Shown here piece after piece: positions 7,364-16,265 of a DNA stretch of 64,000 nt; position 1 is the first letter of the stretch; every line of letters starts with the position of its first letter. This stretch comes from Brachybacterium fresconis (lineage in GTDB: Bacteria > Actinomycetota > Actinomycetes > Actinomycetales > Dermabacteraceae), in the NCBI RefSeq assembly GCF_017876515.1, contig NZ_JAGIOC010000001.1, forward strand, positions 3,472,001-3,536,000. The letters run 5' to 3'. The position numbers and the translations under genes are program-made. The notes below the pieces were generated by a model. The model worked only from the letters and a program-made list of their open reading frames with translations. It did no database searches and was not told the DNA's origin.

Positions 7364-8419
7364 GAGCAGCACCCGCTCGAACAGATCCGCGGCGGTCGCC
7401 AGCTGGGCGAGCTCGAGCCGCTCGTCCACGGAATGCATCTGTGCCGGGTCTCCCGGCCCCCAGACGACGATCGGCACGTCCGGGCGGAACCCCTGCAGCA
7501 CGGAGCCGTCGGTGAAGTAGGTGACCGGCGCGGGATCGACCGGCGCGGGCAGCGCCCGCACGAAGGCCGCATCGTTATCGGTGTTCAGCGCCGCGAGATC
7601 GAGGATCGTCTCGACCTCGTCGATGCCCCCGACCTGCCGCCAATGCTCGAGCAGAGGAGTCGATGCGGCGACGGTCCGCAGATCCAGAGTTGCAGTGGCC
7701 GCAGCGGGAACAATGTTCGTGGCGTCACCGCCATGGAACGTGCCGATCGAGGCGGTCTCTGCGCCGAGCACCTCGTCGTGGCGCAGCGGAGCGGTCTCCA
7801 GCGCGGGACCCACCGCCGCGGCGAGGCGGAGCACGGCGTTGACCCCGCGCTCCGGGGCAGAACCGTGTGCCGCCTGGCCTCGGGCGATCAGCCGCAACCA
7901 GCACGCGCCGCGGTGGCTGCATCGCACGCTGAGGTTCGTCGCCTCCGGAATGATGATGCCGGTCAGGTCGAGATTCGCGAGGACGTCACCGGCGTCCTGG
8001 GCGCCGAGCGAGCCGATCTCCTCGTCGGCGGTGAGGAGCATATGCCCGCCGGCGCCCCGGGTGGCGGCACCGACCAGAGCGGCCGACGCCGCGGCCAGTC
8101 CGCCCTTCATGTCCACGGCACCTCGCCCGTGCAGGTGCTCATCGTCGTGCTCCCCGCCGAGAGGGTCGTGCGACCACTGCTGCGCATCGCCGACTGGGAC
8201 GGTGTCCGTGTGGCAGGCGAACAGGGGAGACGGGGCGTCCGGACCGACGGAGATCAGGGTCCAAGGGCGGGCCTCGCCACCGGTGCGAATGCGAGCGGCG
8301 GGCATGCGCTCGCGGATGAGGTCGGCGGTGTGCTGCTGGACTCCCCGCATCCCCTCGCCGTCCCCCGACGGGCTGGAGATGCGGACGAGATCCGAGGCCA
8401 GGGCGACGGGATCGAGCAA
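7352..8419 (-). CDS. M20-family metallopeptidase (ArgE/DapE/CPG2 type)
   Basis: This 355-aa cytosolic dizinc amidohydrolase shows the family metal-site motifs FACHTDTVP, HGRGAVDMKGG and TADEEIGS (catalytic Glu pair). A lid-domain segment follows (CSHRGACWLRLIARGQAAHG), then a C-terminal His in AQMHSVDERL. It would hydrolyse an N-acyl amino acid or a small peptide. I chose the TTG at 8419 because GGGAGG lies five bases upstream. The longer GTG start at 8497 adds 26 residues with no family character and a weak site. It converges with the LacI gene and follows the membrane protein gene, with which it may be co-transcribed. Confidence 0.88.
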   Translation of the reverse strand: MLDPVALASDLVRISSPSGDGEGMRGVQQHTADLIRERMPAARIRTGGEARPWTLISVGPDAPSPLFACHTDTVPVGDAQQWSHDPLGGEHDDEHLHGRGAVDMKGGLAAASAALVGAATRGAGGHMLLTADEEIGSLGAQDAGDVLANLDLTGIIIPEATNLSVRCSHRGACWLRLIARGQAAHGSAPERGVNAVLRLAAAVGPALETAPLRHDEVLGAETASIGTFHGGDATNIVPAAATATLDLRTVAASTPLLEHWRQVGGIDEVETILDLAALNTDNDAAFVRALPAPVDPAPVTYFTDGSVLQGFRPDVPIVVWGPGDPAQMHSVDERLELAQLATAADLFERVLLSRR

Positions 8420-8487
8420 CGGTGCCTCCCAGGGCGAAGGGCGGAACGGGGCCGTGCAGGGTGATGCGGTCGTCCGCCGGGTTCCGA

Positions 8488-9540
8488 TCAGGTGCACGAC
8501 TCATCGTGCAGCACCACGGTCGTCGGGGTGCTCTGCGTGGTCACTGCATCGCCGGAGCCGATGATCGGGTCGGCGGTGAAGGTGGAGACCTCGTCCGCGC
8601 CCTCCCGGTACGTGTCCGGAGCGGTGTGATGGAGGTCGGCCTGATGAAGGGCCTCCAGGGCGACGTCTGCGACCTCGTAGGGGTATGTGGCGGTGCCTGC
8701 GGGATTCTCGTCGGGCCACTCCTTCTGCGGCACGGCTCGTGACGTCTCCGCGGCGGTCGGCTCGGCGATGTCGATCGAGTACAGGGACCCGCTGGCGCCC
8801 ATCAGGAACCATGCCCCCGAGGGCGCCTGGACCGCCAGATGCAGTTCCGCCGCGGCAGAGGCGTCATGGGCGAACTGCTCGGCCGGGGCGTCGTCCTGGT
8901 TCGGGCGGCTCTCCTCCAGATGCGCCCACGGCACGTGGACCGTCGAGCACAGGGGGATCCCGCCGATCGCCCCTTCCACCTCGTCGAGCGAGCCCCCGGT
9001 GTTCTGCAGATACCAGTAGGCGACCGAGGGCAGCGTCATCGATGTCGTATTGCTGATCAGCACACCCTCGGGATCGTTCGAGATCCGGATCCCGGAGAGG
9101 AACTCCCGGTCGGCAGCCCGGGTACGCGATTCCATCTCCGCCAGCGCGGCGCGCGTCTGCTCCTGCGCCGCATTCGCCGAGGTGCTGGCTGCGCGAGCCT
9201 GCAGGGCGACGAACACCAAGGTGAGAAGCGTCGCGACCGCGGTGACCACGGCGAGACTCTCCTTTCCCCACCTCTCCCACCAGGAGGCGCGCTCGGGCGA
9301 GTTCCTCACGGGTTTGCTGGCGGGCGCCGCGGTGCTGCCGTCCGGGCTGGGAGGCGCGGTCGCGGCGTCTGCCTCGGTGCGGAGCCGCTCCTCGGTCTCG
9401 GCGTGGAGCCGCGACGCATTCTTCATCGCATCGGTGGCAACACGCATGGCGTCGGTGGCGGTGCGGGCTGCATCCCGGGCGGACGTCGCCGTGAGTCGGA
9501 GCTCCTCCCGCTCGGCGCGGCGCATGAAGAACACACCCAT
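8488..9540 (-). CDS. uncharacterised single-pass membrane protein
   Basis: I do not recognise this 350-aa protein. From the ATG at 9540 (MGVFFMRRAEREE, preceded by GAGGGGG) it has a charged, Ala/Thr-rich region that may form a coiled coil (residues 10-55). A Pro/Ala-rich linker follows, then one membrane helix (SLAVVTAVATLLTLVFVALQA, about residues 93-113). Another helical stretch and a soluble C-terminal domain with two Cys complete it. A Cys near the C terminus (HDESCT) and one in GIPLCSTVHV could pair. It precedes the M20 peptidase gene with 68 nt between them. Confidence 0.75.
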   Translation of the reverse strand: MGVFFMRRAEREELRLTATSARDAARTATDAMRVATDAMKNASRLHAETEERLRTEADAATAPPSPDGSTAAPASKPVRNSPERASWWERWGKESLAVVTAVATLLTLVFVALQARAASTSANAAQEQTRAALAEMESRTRAADREFLSGIRISNDPEGVLISNTTSMTLPSVAYWYLQNTGGSLDEVEGAIGGIPLCSTVHVPWAHLEESRPNQDDAPAEQFAHDASAAAELHLAVQAPSGAWFLMGASGSLYSIDIAEPTAAETSRAVPQKEWPDENPAGTATYPYEVADVALEALHQADLHHTAPDTYREGADEVSTFTADPIIGSGDAVTTQSTPTTVVLHDESCT

Positions 9541-9739
9541 CTGATCCCCCTCAGGCATCGCAGCAGTTCTCGCGAATACTACTGATCGTGACGCGCGTGC
9601 TGCGTGCCCCGACGGCGGTGTCGGATATGTCGCCGCCTTCGCCCGAGCGTGCAGGTCGGACACGGCAGACCACGAAGCAGCAGGGGAGGCCGATCAGCGG
9701 TACCGGGGCCAGCGGCCCGTCGAGCCCGGCCCAAGGCCG

Positions 9740-10750
9740 TCAGTGCCCGGCGACCGGGCCGGTCGACCCGCGCCAGATCACCGTGTTCACCGGCTCCGAA
9801 GCCGGCACGGCCGACGCGGCCCCCGAAAGCCGCTCGAGCAGGCGCTGCATGGCCCGCACCCCGACCCCTTCGTGGTCGACCTCGACCGTGGTGAGGGTGG
9901 GGCTGAGAAGACCGGACAGCGGCAGGTTGTCCCAGCCGGTGACGCTCAGGTCTTCGGGAATCGTCCATCCCCGCTCCCGAGCTCCCTGGACGACCCCGCC
10001 GGCCACCACATCGTTGGCCGCGATGACCGCCGTCGGCGGCCGGGCGGCATCGATCGCGGCGATGGCCTCATATCCGGAGGCGGCACTCCAGTCCCCGTCG
10101 ACGACCCCGAGATCCTCCAGGCCCTGCGACTCGATACCGGTCAGGTAGGCGTCCCGGCGCGCCCGCGCGGAGGCGAAGTCGAGGTCGCCGGTGATGTGCA
10201 GGAAGCGGCGGTGTCCGAGCGTTGAGAGCTCGCGGAGGAACTCGAGGACGGGGGAGGCGTCGCTGAGCTCTCCGATACCGCGCATCGCATCGTCCAGCTC
10301 CCCGACGACCACCAGAGGAACGGGCGCGCATGCCTCCTGCGCATCAGCGGCCAACGGGATCAGGGACAGGATCGCCTCCGGACGACCGGTGCGCGCGAGC
10401 TCTGCGAGACGGTCGGTCCGCTCGTCGGCATCTCCGGTGAGGCCGACGACATCGAGCGTGAAACCGGCCCCTCGGGCGGCGTCGCTCGCCCCGGCGAGCA
10501 CACGTGCGGGGCTGGACGTGAGCTCCGGGACCACCACCATCAGACGCTTCGACCGTCCGGTGCGCAGAGACCTGGCCAGAGGGTTCGGACTGTATCCGAG
10601 CTCGGTCACGGCCGCGGAGACCCTCTCGCGGGTCGCCGGCCTGAGCCCTTCGGGAGCCCGGAAATATCGAGAGACCGTCTGGTGGGAGAGCTGGGCGCGC
10701 TCGGCGACGTCGTAGATCGTGACGCGACGCGGAGTGGTCGCACGCGGCAT
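9740..10750 (-). CDS. LacI-family transcriptional regulator
   Basis: This 336-aa repressor has the helix-turn-helix TIYDVAERAQLSHQTVSRYF near residues 11-30 and an effector-binding domain (LMVVVPELTSSPARVLAGAS, then AVIAANDVVAGGVVQGARE and LSVTGWDNLPLSGLL). The start at 10750 follows AAGGAGGG. The frame can be extended to 10795, but that would place the start inside an operator. It is divergent from the sugar-binding lipoprotein gene. Two identical palindromes between them are its likely binding sites, giving control of the binding protein and dehydrogenase and of itself. Confidence 0.94.
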   Translation of the reverse strand: MPRATTPRRVTIYDVAERAQLSHQTVSRYFRAPEGLRPATRERVSAAVTELGYSPNPLARSLRTGRSKRLMVVVPELTSSPARVLAGASDAARGAGFTLDVVGLTGDADERTDRLAELARTGRPEAILSLIPLAADAQEACAPVPLVVVGELDDAMRGIGELSDASPVLEFLRELSTLGHRRFLHITGDLDFASARARRDAYLTGIESQGLEDLGVVDGDWSAASGYEAIAAIDAARPPTAVIAANDVVAGGVVQGARERGWTIPEDLSVTGWDNLPLSGLLSPTLTTVEVDHEGVGVRAMQRLLERLSGAASAVPASEPVNTVIWRGSTGPVAGH

Positions 10751-10772
10751 GTGCCCTCCTTGGACGTGACCC

Positions 10773-10801
10773 TTGACACGAAAGTGATCGATCACTAGAT
10801 T
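10773..10801 (+). promoter_or_regulatory. promoter of the sugar-binding protein operon
   Basis: TTGACA (10773-10778) is followed by TAGATT (10796-10801) with a 17-nt spacer, a near-ideal housekeeping promoter. The spacer contains operator 1, and operator 2 lies over the start site region. On the minus strand TAGAAT (10804-10799) overlaps the same bases and probably serves the lacI-type gene. Confidence 0.8.
10783..10796. promoter_or_regulatory. LacI-type operator 1
   Basis: The perfect 14-bp palindrome AGTGATCGATCACT has a central CG pair. It lies in the spacer of the plus-strand promoter and downstream of the minus-strand -10, so one bound repressor could block both directions. Confidence 0.85.
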
Positions 10802-10813
10802 CTACCTGGCATT

Positions 10814-10827
10814 AGTGATCGATCACT
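10814..10827. promoter_or_regulatory. LacI-type operator 2
   Basis: This is an exact second copy of AGTGATCGATCACT, 31 bp from the first centre to centre (three helical turns). It lies on the same DNA face at the plus-strand start site, which favours cooperative or tetrameric binding. Confidence 0.85.
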
Positions 10828-10846
10828 TTAGGGATGGGCCGCCAGA

Positions 10847-10866
10847 GCACTCCGCCGTCGGAGTGC
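10847..10866 (+). other. perfect hairpin in the binding-protein leader
   Basis: GCACTCCG, a CCGT loop and CGGAGTGC form an 8-bp perfect stem about 40 nt after the predicted transcript start and 120 nt before the coding region. No T run follows, so it is not an ordinary terminator. It may stabilise the transcript or be incidental. Confidence 0.4.
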
Positions 10867-10988
10867 AGCCGTGGTGCCGACGAGTGCGAACCGTCCGCCC
10901 GCGTCCACCGACCACAGCCTGCTGGTGACGTCGGAGTTCCCGGGCCGGTCGACGACTCCCATCACGATCCACGATCCAAGGAGCACCC

Positions 10989-12287
10989 ATGATCAGCCGA
11001 CGCCGACTTCTCACCGCAGCAGGCACCCTCGGGGCGTTCGGCACCCTGGCGGCATGCGGCCCCAACGCCGACAGCGGCGACTCCGCGGGCGTCCGGATCT
11101 ACTGGTGGGGCGGCGATCTCCGCAACACCATGACCCGCGAGGCGCTCGACCTGTTCTCCGAGTCCCAGCCCGACATCGCGGTCGCCCCCGAGTACAGCGA
11201 GTGGACCGGCTACTGGGACAAGCTCGCCACCCAGACCGCCGCGGGAGACGCTCCGGACGTGATGCAGATGGACGAGTCCTACATCGACTCCTACGGCACT
11301 CGCAGCTCTCTGCTCGACCTCGAGACCATCTCGGACCTGCTGGACCTCAGCGACATGGACGAGGACATGCTCGAGACCGGGCGCCTGGCCGACGGCACCC
11401 TGGTCGGCGCGCCCCTGGGCATCGGCATCCTCTCCGTCGGTGTGAACCCGGAGATCCTCGAACAGGCCGGGATCGAGATGCCGGACGACACCACGTGGAC
11501 GTGGGACGAGTTCGCCGACCTCTGCACGCAGGTCAGCGAGTGGGCCGCCGCTGCCGGTGAGGACATCATCGGCCTGGACTTCTTCGGGACGAATGCGTCG
11601 GAGCTGGCGATGTGGGCGCGGCAGAGCGGCGAGCAGCTGTTCCCCCGAGAGGACGAGACCTCGATCAGCAAGGACACGATCGTCTCCTTCCTCGAGTACG
11701 CGCTGGAGCTGGTCGAGAAGGACGCGGTTTCGGGCCCGTCGGCGCAGGTCGAAGACGCGGCCGCGGGCGTCGAGCAGGGCCGGTTCGCCACCAACCGCTC
11801 CGCCTTCCATTTCCAGTTCCACACCCAGATCCAGACCTTCCAGGCCTCCTCGGGCTCCCCGCTGAAGCTGCTGCGGGTGCCGGCCCGCACCAGTGGCGAT
11901 CCCCAGATGGTCAACAAGGCCTCGATGTACTGGTCGATCTCGGCCGACACGGCGAATCCGGAGGACTCCGCGACGCTCATCGACTTCCTGCTGCGCGACC
12001 CGGAGGCCGCCAAGATCCTCAAGATCGAACGGGGAGTCACCGCGTTCCCCGAGCTGCAGACCGAGATCGAGCCGGTCCTGTCGGACAACGAGATGGTCTC
12101 GCTCGACTTCGCGCGGGACCTGCAGGACGAGGTCGTGAAACCGCCGCTGGTCACTCCCAGCTCCGGAGTCGGATTCGGGGACGAGTTCAGCCGGCTCGCC
12201 GAGGAGTCCCTGTTCGGCGGTCGACCGCCGTCGGACATCGCCGAGGAGATCCTCGCCCAGCTCGAGACCATGCAGCCCGAGAGGTGA
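10989..12287 (+). CDS. sugar-binding lipoprotein of an ABC transporter
   Basis: This 432-aa extracytoplasmic substrate-binding protein of the family 1 carbohydrate ABC type is exported by a twin-arginine lipoprotein signal (MISRRRLLTAAG, then lipobox LAAC with Cys23). The mature domain starts with VRIYWWGGDLRNTMTREALD and has the usual features PDVMQMDESYIDSYG and TWTWDEFADLC. AAGGAG precedes the ATG. It is followed by a Gfo/Idh dehydrogenase gene and controlled by the divergent LacI regulator. No permease gene is adjacent. The permease pair at 65-1881 lacks a binding protein, so the two halves may work together. That link is inferred. Confidence 0.92.
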   Translation: MISRRRLLTAAGTLGAFGTLAACGPNADSGDSAGVRIYWWGGDLRNTMTREALDLFSESQPDIAVAPEYSEWTGYWDKLATQTAAGDAPDVMQMDESYIDSYGTRSSLLDLETISDLLDLSDMDEDMLETGRLADGTLVGAPLGIGILSVGVNPEILEQAGIEMPDDTTWTWDEFADLCTQVSEWAAAAGEDIIGLDFFGTNASELAMWARQSGEQLFPREDETSISKDTIVSFLEYALELVEKDAVSGPSAQVEDAAAGVEQGRFATNRSAFHFQFHTQIQTFQASSGSPLKLLRVPARTSGDPQMVNKASMYWSISADTANPEDSATLIDFLLRDPEAAKILKIERGVTAFPELQTEIEPVLSDNEMVSLDFARDLQDEVVKPPLVTPSSGVGFGDEFSRLAEESLFGGRPPSDIAEEILAQLETMQPER

Positions 12288-12366
12288 CGGGCACCGGCGA
12301 TCGGTCCTGCCTGATCCACCCGACCTGCGCAGTCCCCGCGCTCCACCCTGACGAAAGGCCTTCCCC

Positions 12367-13515
12367 ATGCTGAACGTCGCCGTCATCGGTGCCGGGAACA
12401 TCTCCGATTCCCACCTCCGCGCCTACCTGGATGCTCCTGATGAGGTGCGCATCGTGGCCCTCGCCGATCTCACCCTCGAACGAGCCGACGCGAAACGGGA
12501 GGCGTTCGCCCTGGCCGACGCCCGCTCCTACGCAGATCTCCAGGAGATGTTCGCGGCCGAGGACCTCGATCTGGTCTCCATCACGACGCCTCCGTCGGCG
12601 CATCGCCCCGTTGCCGTGCAGGCGCTGGAGGCCGGGATCCATGTCATCGTCGAGAAGCCGATGGCGCCCTCGCTCGAGGACTGCGATGCGATGCTCGCCG
12701 CGCAGCGGCGCAGCGGGAAGCTCCTCTCGGTGATCGCGCAGAACCGCTTCCGCGACGAGATGATGGGGCTGAAGGCCGTGCTGGACTCGGGGAAGCTCGG
12801 GTCGATCTCCCACACCCGGATCGCGTCGGAGTGGTGGCGGGGCCTGTCCTACTACGACCTGTGGTGGCGGGGCACGTGGGCCTCCGAAGGCGGCGGCTGC
12901 ACCCTGAACCACGCGATCCACCACGTCGACCTCGCCCTGTGGCTGCTGGGCTCCCCGCAGGCGGTCGCGGCCATGATGACCAACGCCCAGCATCACAACG
13001 CCGAGGTCGAGGACCTCTCCGTCGCGATCCTGCAGTACGGGCGCGGCCTCGCCGAGCTGACCAGCTCGGTCGTCCACCACGGCCAGCAGCAGGAGATCGT
13101 GGTCCAGGGTGAACATGCCCGGGTCTCCCAGCCGTGGTCTGTCCGGGCTGAGACCGCTCAGCCCAACGGCTTCCCCACGGCCGACGGTGACACGGCCCTG
13201 ATGGCAGAGCTCGACGCCGTCGCCGAGGCTTTGCCGCCTCTGGAGCACACCGGTCACGCCGGTCAGCTGCGTGACGTGATCGCCGCGATCCGGGACGGAC
13301 GCGATCCGCTCATCACGGGGGAGGACGGCCGACGGGCGATCGAGCTGGTCACCGCGATCTATGCCGCCGTGATCGAGCGCCGCACCATCGACCTGCCGCT
13401 GCCGGCCGATGACCCGTACTACCGCGCGGGCACTCTGGAGGCCCGAGCCCCGCACTTCTTCGAGAAGACCGCGTCGGTCGCCTCCCAGGACGGCGGCATC
13501 ACCGTCGGTGCCTGA
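12367..13515 (+). CDS. Gfo/Idh/MocA-family NAD(P)-dependent dehydrogenase
   Basis: This 382-aa cytosolic oxidoreductase has an N-terminal Rossmann fold (NVAVIGAGNISDSH, GxGxxS type) and the family EKP signature in HVIVEKPMAPSLEDCD (Lys catalytic). The C-terminal substrate domain contains the conserved His pair in LNHAIHHVDLALWLLG. It oxidises or reduces a sugar or cyclitol, most likely the compound taken up by the upstream binding protein. The spacing of 79 nt and the shared promoter suggest one transcript. An AAAGG site precedes the ATG. Confidence 0.92.
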   Translation: MLNVAVIGAGNISDSHLRAYLDAPDEVRIVALADLTLERADAKREAFALADARSYADLQEMFAAEDLDLVSITTPPSAHRPVAVQALEAGIHVIVEKPMAPSLEDCDAMLAAQRRSGKLLSVIAQNRFRDEMMGLKAVLDSGKLGSISHTRIASEWWRGLSYYDLWWRGTWASEGGGCTLNHAIHHVDLALWLLGSPQAVAAMMTNAQHHNAEVEDLSVAILQYGRGLAELTSSVVHHGQQQEIVVQGEHARVSQPWSVRAETAQPNGFPTADGDTALMAELDAVAEALPPLEHTGHAGQLRDVIAAIRDGRDPLITGEDGRRAIELVTAIYAAVIERRTIDLPLPADDPYYRAGTLEARAPHFFEKTASVASQDGGITVGA

Positions 13516-13545
13516 CAGCGCTCGTCGTGGTGGTCCGAGCTCCGG

Positions 13546-13998
13546 TCACCGACCCTCGCGCCGCACCCCCACATGCACGGTCGGCCGGTCCTGCTGGCCC
13601 ACCACGACCACATAGGCGTGGGGGCCGTGGGTCCCGCTGGCGACGCGGTCCCCCTTCTTCTGCACGCCCTGGCCGAGGCGCGTGGCGGGCTCCTCGTCGT
13701 CGGCCTGGGCACGGGAGGGGATGCCGCCGTCGAAGGCCGCGTCGACCCAGTCCTCGATCCTCGTCGCATCCGCGGTGAAGGCGATGGTCTTGCTCCATTG
13801 CTCATCCCCCCGGATGGGGCCGGCGTCGAGCTGGACGGAGAACTCCGGGCGGGGCAGGTCCACGGCGTCGAGGATCTCTTCGGCGCTGCCCGGGATGTCG
13901 TCCTCGGCGCCCGCCCGGCGGATCGCGCCGCACCCGCTGGCGAGCAGGGCGAGGGCGGGAAGCGCGGCGGCGCCGCGCAGGAGTCGACGACGGTTCAC
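13546..13998 (-). CDS. small putative lipoprotein
   Basis: This 150-aa protein starts at a GTG (13998) with AAAGGA about ten bases upstream. It has a basic MNRRRLLRGAAALPALALL signal ending in a lipobox (LASGC, Cys23). The mature part is soluble and has no family I can name. It ends with VVVGQQDRPTVHVGVRREGR. The gene converges on the dehydrogenase gene. The longer frame reaching 14139 lacks a good start. Confidence 0.75.
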   Translation of the reverse strand: MNRRRLLRGAAALPALALLASGCGAIRRAGAEDDIPGSAEEILDAVDLPRPEFSVQLDAGPIRGDEQWSKTIAFTADATRIEDWVDAAFDGGIPSRAQADDEEPATRLGQGVQKKGDRVASGTHGPHAYVVVVGQQDRPTVHVGVRREGR

Positions 13999-14146
13999 GA
14001 GAGAGGATCCTTTGAGCTGCTGGGCACGGGCCGCGAGGCACGGGCTGCTGGGTGCTGGGCCGAGGCGAGTGTATGCGCCCGTCCTCCGCGGATCCCGAAG
14101 GGTCCAGTGCCGCGGGTAGGAACCGGCGCCTGAACTCACGCCGTCA

Positions 14147-15727
14147 TCATCCGTCCGATCGGGAGAACCGGTTCGTCATCAGGTTGCTGGTCGTGTGCAG
14201 CACCGTCGCCAGCAGCTCGTCGGTCTCGGTGCGGATCTGCTCGGCGATGCGCGTGTTCGCCTCGGCCAGCAGCTCCGACACGGACGCGTCCGCGCTCTCG
14301 TCGGCCGAGGCCTCCTGCACCAGGCGCCCGGCGGCCTCGTCGGCCGCGTGCACGGCGGCGTGCCCGAGAGCGAGCGTCTGCTGCTGGTAGCGCTCGATGA
14401 GCGGGGTGGTCTCGGCGAAGTGCGCATCGGCCAGGGTCGCGATCAGGCGCGAGGTCCAGTAGAAGCTGTCGGTGCTGACCTGCCCCGTCGTGGTGGCCAG
14501 GTACCGGGGCGCCTCCTCGACGTTCGTGAACATCGGGATCAGGGTGTTGAACGGGTTGGAGGCGAAGGCGATCCACTGCAGCGCGCGGGAGGGCTCCGGG
14601 CGGTCGGGCCGGACCTGGAGGATCGCCAGCGCGTTGTGCCGGTTGATGCCGATCGGACGGAAGGCCCGGCGCTCGGCGTCGGTGCCCCGCGGGGAGTACG
14701 GATCGTAGGGCGTGCCCTGGTAGTGCGAGCTGAGCACGTCCTTGACGTCCTCGATCGTCAGCATCCGCTCCGGCCGGCGGCTCCACGGCAGGTCATCGGA
14801 GTCGGGACGGTGCTCGGGGCTCGGCCCGTCCCAGTCCTCGCTGGTGGGGCTCAGGGTGCGCTGCATGGACCAGGCGCGCGGGGTGTTGTAGACGTGGTCG
14901 TGATCCGAGTGCGAGCCGAACGCCTCGCGGGGGTTGAACGTGCTCGGCCCGGCGCCGCCCGCAGTCCCGGTCGAGGCGAAGCCTGCCCCCGAGGAGCCGT
15001 GCAGGGTGAGGTCCAGGTGATGGGTCTCGAGGAACTCTCGCAGATCGGGGCTGGCGAGGTGGTCGCGCCCCTCGCCCTCGGCGTCCTGCAGGTCGAAGGA
15101 GTCGATGCCCAGCTGGTTCGGCATGGTCACGTAGTGGTCCTCGGGCACGCGCCGGGCGATCCAGTGGTGCCCGCCCACGGTCTCCAGCCACCAGATGTCC
15201 TCGACGTCGCTGAAGGCGATGCCGTTCATCTCGTAGGTGCCGTGCTCGGCCAGCAGCGCCCCGAGGCGCTGGACCCCCTCGCGGGCGCTGCGGATGTAGG
15301 GGAGCACCAGGGTCAGCATGTCCTCCTCGCCGATCCCACCGGGCCGCTCCGGCCGATGCTCGGGCGAGCCGGGCGTGCCGCGCTCGGGGACGAGTTCGAC
15401 GAGCGGATCCGCGCCGAGCACGCGCGGGTTGCTGGTCAGCGTCTCGGCGGCGCTCATCGCGACGTTCGCCGCGTTGACCCCTGCCGAGCCCCAGACCCCC
15501 TCGTCGGGCAGGGCGTTGGGCACCGCGGTGTATCGCAGCGGGCCCGCGGGCAGCTCGATCCGCCGACGCCCGAGCACGCTCGTGTACTCGCGGGGCTGGT
15601 CCTCGGGCCGGACCACCGTGACCCGCTTGGCGTCGAAGGACCCGTTCGAGGAATCCTCGGTGCGGGCCACCAGCGGTGACCCGTCGGCGCTCGCGCGCCT
15701 GCCCACCAGAAGCGTGGTGCATCCCAT
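14147..15727 (-). CDS. C69-family dipeptidase
   Basis: This 526-aa N-terminal nucleophile hydrolase of peptidase family C69 (PepD-like) starts MGCTTLLVGRRASADGSPLVARTEDS. Cys3 becomes the catalytic N terminus after processing, and the ARTED stretch is typical. Further conserved features are VNAANVAMSAAETL, GIAFSDVEDIWWLETVGGHH and NRHNALAILQVRP. It should cleave dipeptides in the cytosol. I chose the ATG at 15727 because GAGGAG precedes it. The frame could run to 15868 but then lacks a site and buries the nucleophile. Confidence 0.9.
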   Translation of the reverse strand: MGCTTLLVGRRASADGSPLVARTEDSSNGSFDAKRVTVVRPEDQPREYTSVLGRRRIELPAGPLRYTAVPNALPDEGVWGSAGVNAANVAMSAAETLTSNPRVLGADPLVELVPERGTPGSPEHRPERPGGIGEEDMLTLVLPYIRSAREGVQRLGALLAEHGTYEMNGIAFSDVEDIWWLETVGGHHWIARRVPEDHYVTMPNQLGIDSFDLQDAEGEGRDHLASPDLREFLETHHLDLTLHGSSGAGFASTGTAGGAGPSTFNPREAFGSHSDHDHVYNTPRAWSMQRTLSPTSEDWDGPSPEHRPDSDDLPWSRRPERMLTIEDVKDVLSSHYQGTPYDPYSPRGTDAERRAFRPIGINRHNALAILQVRPDRPEPSRALQWIAFASNPFNTLIPMFTNVEEAPRYLATTTGQVSTDSFYWTSRLIATLADAHFAETTPLIERYQQQTLALGHAAVHAADEAAGRLVQEASADESADASVSELLAEANTRIAEQIRTETDELLATVLHTTSNLMTNRFSRSDG

Positions 15728-15883
15728 CAGAAGTTCTCCTCGGTCCCTCGACGTGCCGGGGCGACCCCGGGGTGAGGGATCGCGTGCTGTGCCACGGTAG
15801 ACCTCACGGGGGAGGGGGCGACGTATCTCCGGGATCGGGGGTGCTGGCGCGGTCACACCTGGCACCATCGGGCCCGGACCGCC

Positions 15884-15902
15884 TGTAGCACAGTGCTACA
15901 CT
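15884..15902 (+). promoter_or_regulatory. TA operator palindrome overlapping a leaderless promoter
   Basis: TGTAGCACAGTGCTACA (15884-15900) is a perfect 8+1+8 palindrome. A -10 like TACACT (15897-15902) overlaps its right arm. The antitoxin ATG at 15909 is seven bases after the -10, so the transcript would begin at the start codon. Autoregulation by the antitoxin is the usual arrangement. Confidence 0.7.
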
Positions 15903-15908
15903 GTCGGT

Positions 15909-16265
15909 ATGTCCAGAAGCAGTCAGCCCACCCGGCTCCCGGCGGATGTCTACGAGTCCGCCTCTGTCGCGGCACGCGTGACCTCGCGCACGGTGCCGCA
16001 GCAGATCGCGCATTGGGCGCGTATCGGGCGTGAGCTGGAGATGTCACCTCAGGTCAGTCATCGCGACGTCGCCCGGGTCCTCGCGGGCACCGGTTCCTAC
16101 GACGAGCTGAGCGGGCAGGAGCAGGCCGTCGTCCGTCAGGAATGGGCTGATCGCATGGCGGCCCTGCGGTCGACGCTGGACTATGCCTCTGCGTTCTCGG
16201 CCGGCGGCGAGTCGTACTCCGAGCTGGACGAGGACGGGAACGTCGTCATTCGTTCCGCGGGCTGA
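15909..16265 (+). CDS. ParD-like antitoxin
   Basis: This 118-aa protein resembles the ParD-like antitoxin family of type II systems. Its N-terminal region (TRLPADVYESASVAARVTSR) fits a ribbon-helix-helix DNA-binding domain, and QQIAHWARIGRELE is the characteristic following helix. The C-terminal acidic tail probably binds the toxin. Its stop overlaps the toxin start by 1 nt. There is no ribosome binding site, which fits a leaderless message from the promoter just upstream. Confidence 0.8.
   Translation: MSRSSQPTRLPADVYESASVAARVTSRTVPQQIAHWARIGRELEMSPQVSHRDVARVLAGTGSYDELSGQEQAVVRQEWADRMAALRSTLDYASAFSAGGESYSELDEDGNVVIRSAG

Noticed and set aside
14195..15679. 494-codon plus-strand frame opposite the C69 dipeptidase
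   Set aside because: The dipeptidase frame has the catalytic Cys and conserved blocks. The other strand shows none.
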